A stretch of 64,000 nucleotides of DNA from Engelhardtia mirabilis (GTDB taxonomy: Bacteria; Planctomycetota; UBA1135; GCA-002686595). Where the stretch lies: NCBI RefSeq assembly GCF_007748095.1, contig NZ_CP036287.1:5766001-5830000 (forward strand), written 5' to 3'. Shown here one piece after another: positions 60,593 through 64,000 of this stretch (the first letter of the stretch is position 1; each line of letters starts with the position of its first letter). Below the pieces are notes generated by a model. It was given only the letters and a program-made list of their open reading frames with translations. It was not told the origin of the DNA and ran no database searches. The translations under genes were made by a program, and so were the position numbers.

Positions 60593-63006
60593 GTGGCGAT
60601 CCTCTGCCGGGGTCGCTCGCGCAAGAGCACGCCGCCGACGACGAGCACGGCGAGGGCGATCAAGGCCCACTCCCCAGGCTCGGGCACGGTCGGCACCGAG
60701 TCGGCGGAGACGGGCTCGAGGTCCGCCGCCTCGTACTGGGCCGCGGTCTCGAGCACCACGGCGCCGCTGACCGAAGTCACGAGTTGGTGCGAGGCCGCGA
60801 GCTCGACCGCACGCTCGCGCTCGTGGGCATCGGAGCTGCGGGCGAGTCGCTCGATCTCCTCTGCCGCCCACAGCCGCGTGACGTGGCTCGATCCGGGTTG
60901 GGCGAGCAAGTGCTCCGGCTGGGTCAAACGCAGACGCTCGGCCTGCCAGTAGGGCTCGCCCCGCAGTCGGTCGAGGGCCGACCAGAGGTCCTGCTCGAGG
61001 TCGCCGAAGCGCGGAACGGTCTCGAAGACCCCCAGCTTCGCGATCGAGCTCGCGCCGTAGAGCCCGTGCGCCAGCTCGTTGGGATAGCTCGACGTCGACA
61101 GGGTCACGAGGCGCAGCGGGCGCTGCCGCCGCTCGAAGTTCTGCACGATCCCCGCCGTGCCGGTCAGCAGCACCGCCTGGGGACCGTGGATCCACAGCAC
61201 GGCGCCGGGCTCGTCGAGCGGCAGGGCGTCGAGCGCGGCCTCGAGGGCCGGCGCCGAGTCCTGGCCGCCGACGAAGCGCTCCGCTTGCCCCAACGCGCCG
61301 AGCCCCTCGCGCCCCAGACGGAGGGCCCGATCGCCGGCGAACCACACGTCGAGCGGGATCGAGCTCGGCAGGCCGACGAGGGCGTCGCGAATCGCCGTTC
61401 CGAAGGGCGCCAGGGTCGCCGAACCGTCCACGACCACGGTCAGGCGCGGCGTCGGGTCGTCGGAAAGCCGTCGCCAGGTCTGCCGGATGAACGCGCCGCC
61501 ATCGAGAGGCCGCGAGACGATCGGATCGGTCGCGGCGTCGCGGGACAGGAGCAGGGGCTCGAGGCCGGACACGAGGCTCTCAGCGGCCAGGGTGCCGCGC
61601 GCCACGAACTCGCCCGGTCGCCCCTCGGGTGAGGCGACGACTCCGCCGGGCCAGCGAATGGCCTCGGCCGACGACTCGACCCACAGGTGGTGGGCGACCT
61701 GTCCGAGGTCGAAGTTGTGCTCCGCGATGGTCGGGAAGGCGGCGCGGCCCCTGGCGAGGTCGAGCGGCACGATCGGCGCCGTGATGCCGACGCGGATCTG
61801 CATCGGTGCGACCGGTTCGGTGTCCGCCCTCGAGGTCGGCTGGACGGGGAAGCACTGCACCAGCACCCGGTCCGGCCCGGCGACGGTGGCGAGCACCGGA
61901 TCCCGCTGCCTGACGACCACGGCCTCGTAGGCCTGGCGGACCTGGCTGTGGCCAGCGAAGGCCGCCTCGCGCTCCTCACCGTCGACCCACAGGGTCAAGC
62001 GGCTCACCACGCCGCCGGGGGGCAGGGCCAGGACCATGCGCGCCTCGCGCTGAAGCCAGCCCGTGTTCTCGAAAGCCAGGGTCCATTCCCAGTAGACGGT
62101 CGACGACGGGCCGTCCGCGCGCGCGTCCAGGCGCGAGTCGACTAGAGAGAGGTCGTCGAGCCGCGGCCCGACGCGCTCGCTGCCCTGGGCCGGGTCCCAG
62201 TCGCGAAAGCCCGCCTCGGCCCAGGTCCTGGGCCGCGGTCGGCTGATCCAGCCCGAGGTCGGCCGGGGGTCGGCGTACCAGGGGCGCCCGGTCAGGCGGT
62301 AGTAGCTCTCGCGCGCCGTGGCCTGGGTCCAATCGCGCGAACCTCGGCGGAACCATTGGCCCAGATCCACCGACGGCGCCTGGGTCTCGCACAGCCCCCG
62401 CAGAACGGACGCGCTCCCCACGCGCCGCAGCAGCTCCATCCCCCGCTGCGCCTTCTCGGGATCCTTGTGGTGCGCCATGGCCATGGCGGCGGTGGTCGCG
62501 TAGGTGGCCATGCCGAGGGCGACCGGCGCCCCTAGGCCCACCAGGACCCCGAGCACTCCCGCGAGGGGCGTCGGACTGCGACCGAGCTCCCGCGCTCGAG
62601 CGAGGAAGCGACTGCGCGCGATCAACAGGGCCAGCACCGACAGCAGCGGAGCCAGGGGCAGGGCTCCGATCCCGAACAGGACCATCACTGCCGCGAACGG
62701 CGCGATCGGCGCGTAGGCGAGGGCATAGAGGCTCGCGACGGTCAGGGCCAACCCCACCAGGACGCGGGCCGGGAACAGCATCGCGCCCGGGAGCCTGCCG
62801 GCGACCAGCGCCAGGGCGCTCGTCATCGGCACGCTGAGGATCAACAGCGCGTGCCAGGGCGTCGGAATGGGATCCAGGTACTGCTCGGCGCTGGCCCCGG
62901 TCCGTAGCTCCCAGATCAGCGCCGCGAGGGGCAGGACGATGCCGAACAGGCCCAGGCAGAAGGGCGCGAGACGGCGAGGACGGGAAGCGGTTTCAGGTTC
63001 ACTCAT
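60589..63006 (-). CDS. VIT-domain membrane protein with C-terminal PEP-CTERM-type signal
   Basis: 805 residues. Five N-terminal TM segments (FCLGLFGIVLPLAALIWEL; LVGLALTVASLYALAY; ALPLAPLLSVLALLIA among them), then a VIT-like domain (STVYWEWTLAFENTGWLQREARMVLALPPGGVVSRLTLWVDGEEREAAF), a degenerate VWA-like region (LTVVVDGSATLAPFG, LPSSIPLDVWFAGDRAL), and at 774-805 VPEPGEWALIALAVLVVGGV followed by an Arg-rich tail: the PEP-CTERM pattern of motif, TM and basic end. It lies directly upstream of the exosortase and is its likely substrate. Confidence 0.85.
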   Translation of the reverse strand: MSEPETASRPRRLAPFCLGLFGIVLPLAALIWELRTGASAEQYLDPIPTPWHALLILSVPMTSALALVAGRLPGAMLFPARVLVGLALTVASLYALAYAPIAPFAAVMVLFGIGALPLAPLLSVLALLIARSRFLARARELGRSPTPLAGVLGVLVGLGAPVALGMATYATTAAMAMAHHKDPEKAQRGMELLRRVGSASVLRGLCETQAPSVDLGQWFRRGSRDWTQATARESYYRLTGRPWYADPRPTSGWISRPRPRTWAEAGFRDWDPAQGSERVGPRLDDLSLVDSRLDARADGPSSTVYWEWTLAFENTGWLQREARMVLALPPGGVVSRLTLWVDGEEREAAFAGHSQVRQAYEAVVVRQRDPVLATVAGPDRVLVQCFPVQPTSRADTEPVAPMQIRVGITAPIVPLDLARGRAAFPTIAEHNFDLGQVAHHLWVESSAEAIRWPGGVVASPEGRPGEFVARGTLAAESLVSGLEPLLLSRDAATDPIVSRPLDGGAFIRQTWRRLSDDPTPRLTVVVDGSATLAPFGTAIRDALVGLPSSIPLDVWFAGDRALRLGREGLGALGQAERFVGGQDSAPALEAALDALPLDEPGAVLWIHGPQAVLLTGTAGIVQNFERRQRPLRLVTLSTSSYPNELAHGLYGASSIAKLGVFETVPRFGDLEQDLWSALDRLRGEPYWQAERLRLTQPEHLLAQPGSSHVTRLWAAEEIERLARSSDAHERERAVELAASHQLVTSVSGAVVLETAAQYEAADLEPVSADSVPTVPEPGEWALIALAVLVVGGVLLRERPRQRIAT

Positions 63007-63084
63007 CAATCGAGGAGGACGGCAGTTCGCGGGAGATCTCCCCAGTGAACCGCCTCGGCCCCTCACCGTGAGTAACAACCCCGC

Positions 63085-63141
63085 ATCTGAGCTGAGGCGG
63101 CGGTCTTGTGCCTGGCACCTGACGTCCGCCTCAGCTCAGAT
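63085..63141. repeat. Conserved-loop hairpin, copy 2
   Basis: Perfect 16-bp arms (ATCTGAGCTGAGGCGG at 63085-63100 and its complement at 63126-63141) around the 25-nt loop 63101-63125, which differs from copy 1 at a single position. The right arm overlaps the last codons and stop of the radical SAM gene, so it may serve as its terminator, but the conserved loop is not expected of a simple terminator. It lies 78 bp upstream of the VIT/PEP-CTERM gene. Confidence 0.85.
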
Positions 63142-64000
63142 CGCCGCGTCCTGGCCCGTGTCCAGTGTGTCGAGGAACTGGTTCTTCGAACCCTCGCCCT
63201 CGTGGGTGCCGCCGCCGCCCTTGCCGAAGATCTGGCCGATGTTCTTCAGGCCCAACCTGAAGTCGTCCATCATCCCGTAGCCCGACACGACGGCGTGCTG
63301 GTACCAGAGGAACGCCAAGAGGGTCCAGTCGAAGACCGGGTTGCGCGGGAACTTGATCAGGGCCTTCACCAGCGGGATGCCGAAGGGCAGGTAGACCGCG
63401 ATGTTGAAGAGCTTCTGCAGGTTGACGACTTCCTCGACGTCCTTGCGGCGCATCTGGCTGTCGTTCTGCAGCGAGGGGCCGATGTCCTTGCCGACTTCCA
63501 CGCGCTCCTTCTCGAAGTCTTCGCGGCCGAGCTCGGTGGACTTGAAGGGGCGGTAGATCAGCACCGTGCAGCCGTTGGGCTTGATCGCCTTGTTGGTGCG
63601 CACCGTGTTGAACATGTCCTCCAGCGTCTCCGCCGGCGAGCCCATGATGTTGTTGGTGCGGAAGGTGATCTTGTACTTCTTGAGCAGCTTCGGGATGCCG
63701 TAGACGACCTTGTCCGTGTAGCCCTTCTTGTAGACGCGCAGGCGCACGTCCTCGGAGCCGGACTCGAGGCCGAACTGGACCGAGGTGCAACCGGCGCGGC
63801 TCATGGCCTCGATGTCGTCCTCGTCCAGGAAGTTGATGTTCACGTTGCACGCGAACGGCAGGCCGACCTTCTCGGGCCACTTCTCGGCGAACTCCTGGAC
63901 CCAGCCGCGCTCCATGTTGAGCGCCGCGTCGCCGAAGTTGACCATGCGGAAGTTGGGGTAGCGGGCGAGGATGTCGTTCATCTCCTCGACCAGGTAGTCC
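63136..64000 (-). CDS. Radical SAM protein, C-terminal part (5' end outside window)
   Basis: About 288 visible residues, open to the window edge (DYLVEEMNDILARYPNFRMV). The TIM-barrel part of an Elp3/B12-type radical SAM enzyme is seen: FGDAALNMERGWVQEF, PFACNVNINFLDEDDIEAMSRAG, SVQFGLESGSEDVRLRVYKKG, and FRTNNIMGSPAETLEDMFNTV. The CxxxCxxC cluster site must lie upstream of the edge. This type is often linked to a cobalamin-binding domain and to lipid or hopanoid modification. Substrate not determinable. Confidence 0.85.
   Translation of the reverse strand, partial: DYLVEEMNDILARYPNFRMVNFGDAALNMERGWVQEFAEKWPEKVGLPFACNVNINFLDEDDIEAMSRAGCTSVQFGLESGSEDVRLRVYKKGYTDKVVYGIPKLLKKYKITFRTNNIMGSPAETLEDMFNTVRTNKAIKPNGCTVLIYRPFKSTELGREDFEKERVEVGKDIGPSLQNDSQMRRKDVEEVVNLQKLFNIAVYLPFGIPLVKALIKFPRNPVFDWTLLAFLWYQHAVVSGYGMMDDFRLGLKNIGQIFGKGGGGTHEGEGSKNQFLDTLDTGQDAAI

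Overview
The window is GC-rich, densely coded chromosomal DNA, most likely from a Planctomycetota bacterium. I infer this from the combination of sulfatases, two sigma-factor/serine-threonine-kinase pairs (one kinase with an N-terminal zinc ribbon), an exosortase with a PEP-CTERM substrate, secreted propeller-like proteins ending in a conserved Gly/Ser-rich C-terminal region, and a heptose epimerase that implies an outer membrane with LPS. No rRNA, tRNA, CRISPR array, transposase or phage gene was seen.

Layout. 0-10 kb: the end of a sulfatase, a MORN-type lipoprotein, a secreted propeller protein, a decayed gene, a divergent pair of GT-C glycosyltransferases, a sulfatase-fold lipoprotein and dprA. 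10-12.6 kb: two overlapping membrane-protein genes, a hot-dog thioesterase and a small zinc-ribbon protein. 12.9-18.7 kb: a full ISC iron-sulfur operon (iscR-iscS-iscU-iscA-hscB-hscA-iscX) without a ferredoxin gene. 18.9-25.4 kb: a three-gene operon of a very large hybrid histidine kinase, a VOC protein and a DUF1697 protein, then gpmI. 26-31.7 kb: an M48 peptidase, a GlgA homologue with altered active-site residues, a ROK kinase and an ABC exporter. 32-36.6 kb: glycolate oxidase glcD-glcE and glcF. 36.5-46.2 kb, all on the minus strand: two membrane proteins, an acyl-CoA enzyme set (hydratase, zinc-type oxidoreductase, 3-hydroxyacyl-CoA dehydrogenase), hldD, nnrE, a HEAT/VWA protein and a UshA-like nucleotidase. 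46-50 kb: two secreted proteins and an MFS transporter. 50-59 kb: two sigma/kinase modules flanking a coiled-coil protein and a MuiA-like protein. 59.3-63 kb: a compact exosortase operon (VIT-domain PEP-CTERM substrate, exosortase, EpsI-like protein). The window ends inside a radical SAM gene.

The most unusual non-coding content is a family of five 167-bp full-length palindromes bounded by CTAG-like tetranucleotides. One abuts a second, unrelated inverted-repeat element and shares a CTAG with it. There is also a hairpin present twice whose 25-nt loop is conserved while its stems differ but stay complementary. The exosortase operon, with its substrate co-encoded, and the altered GlgA are the most interesting coding observations.
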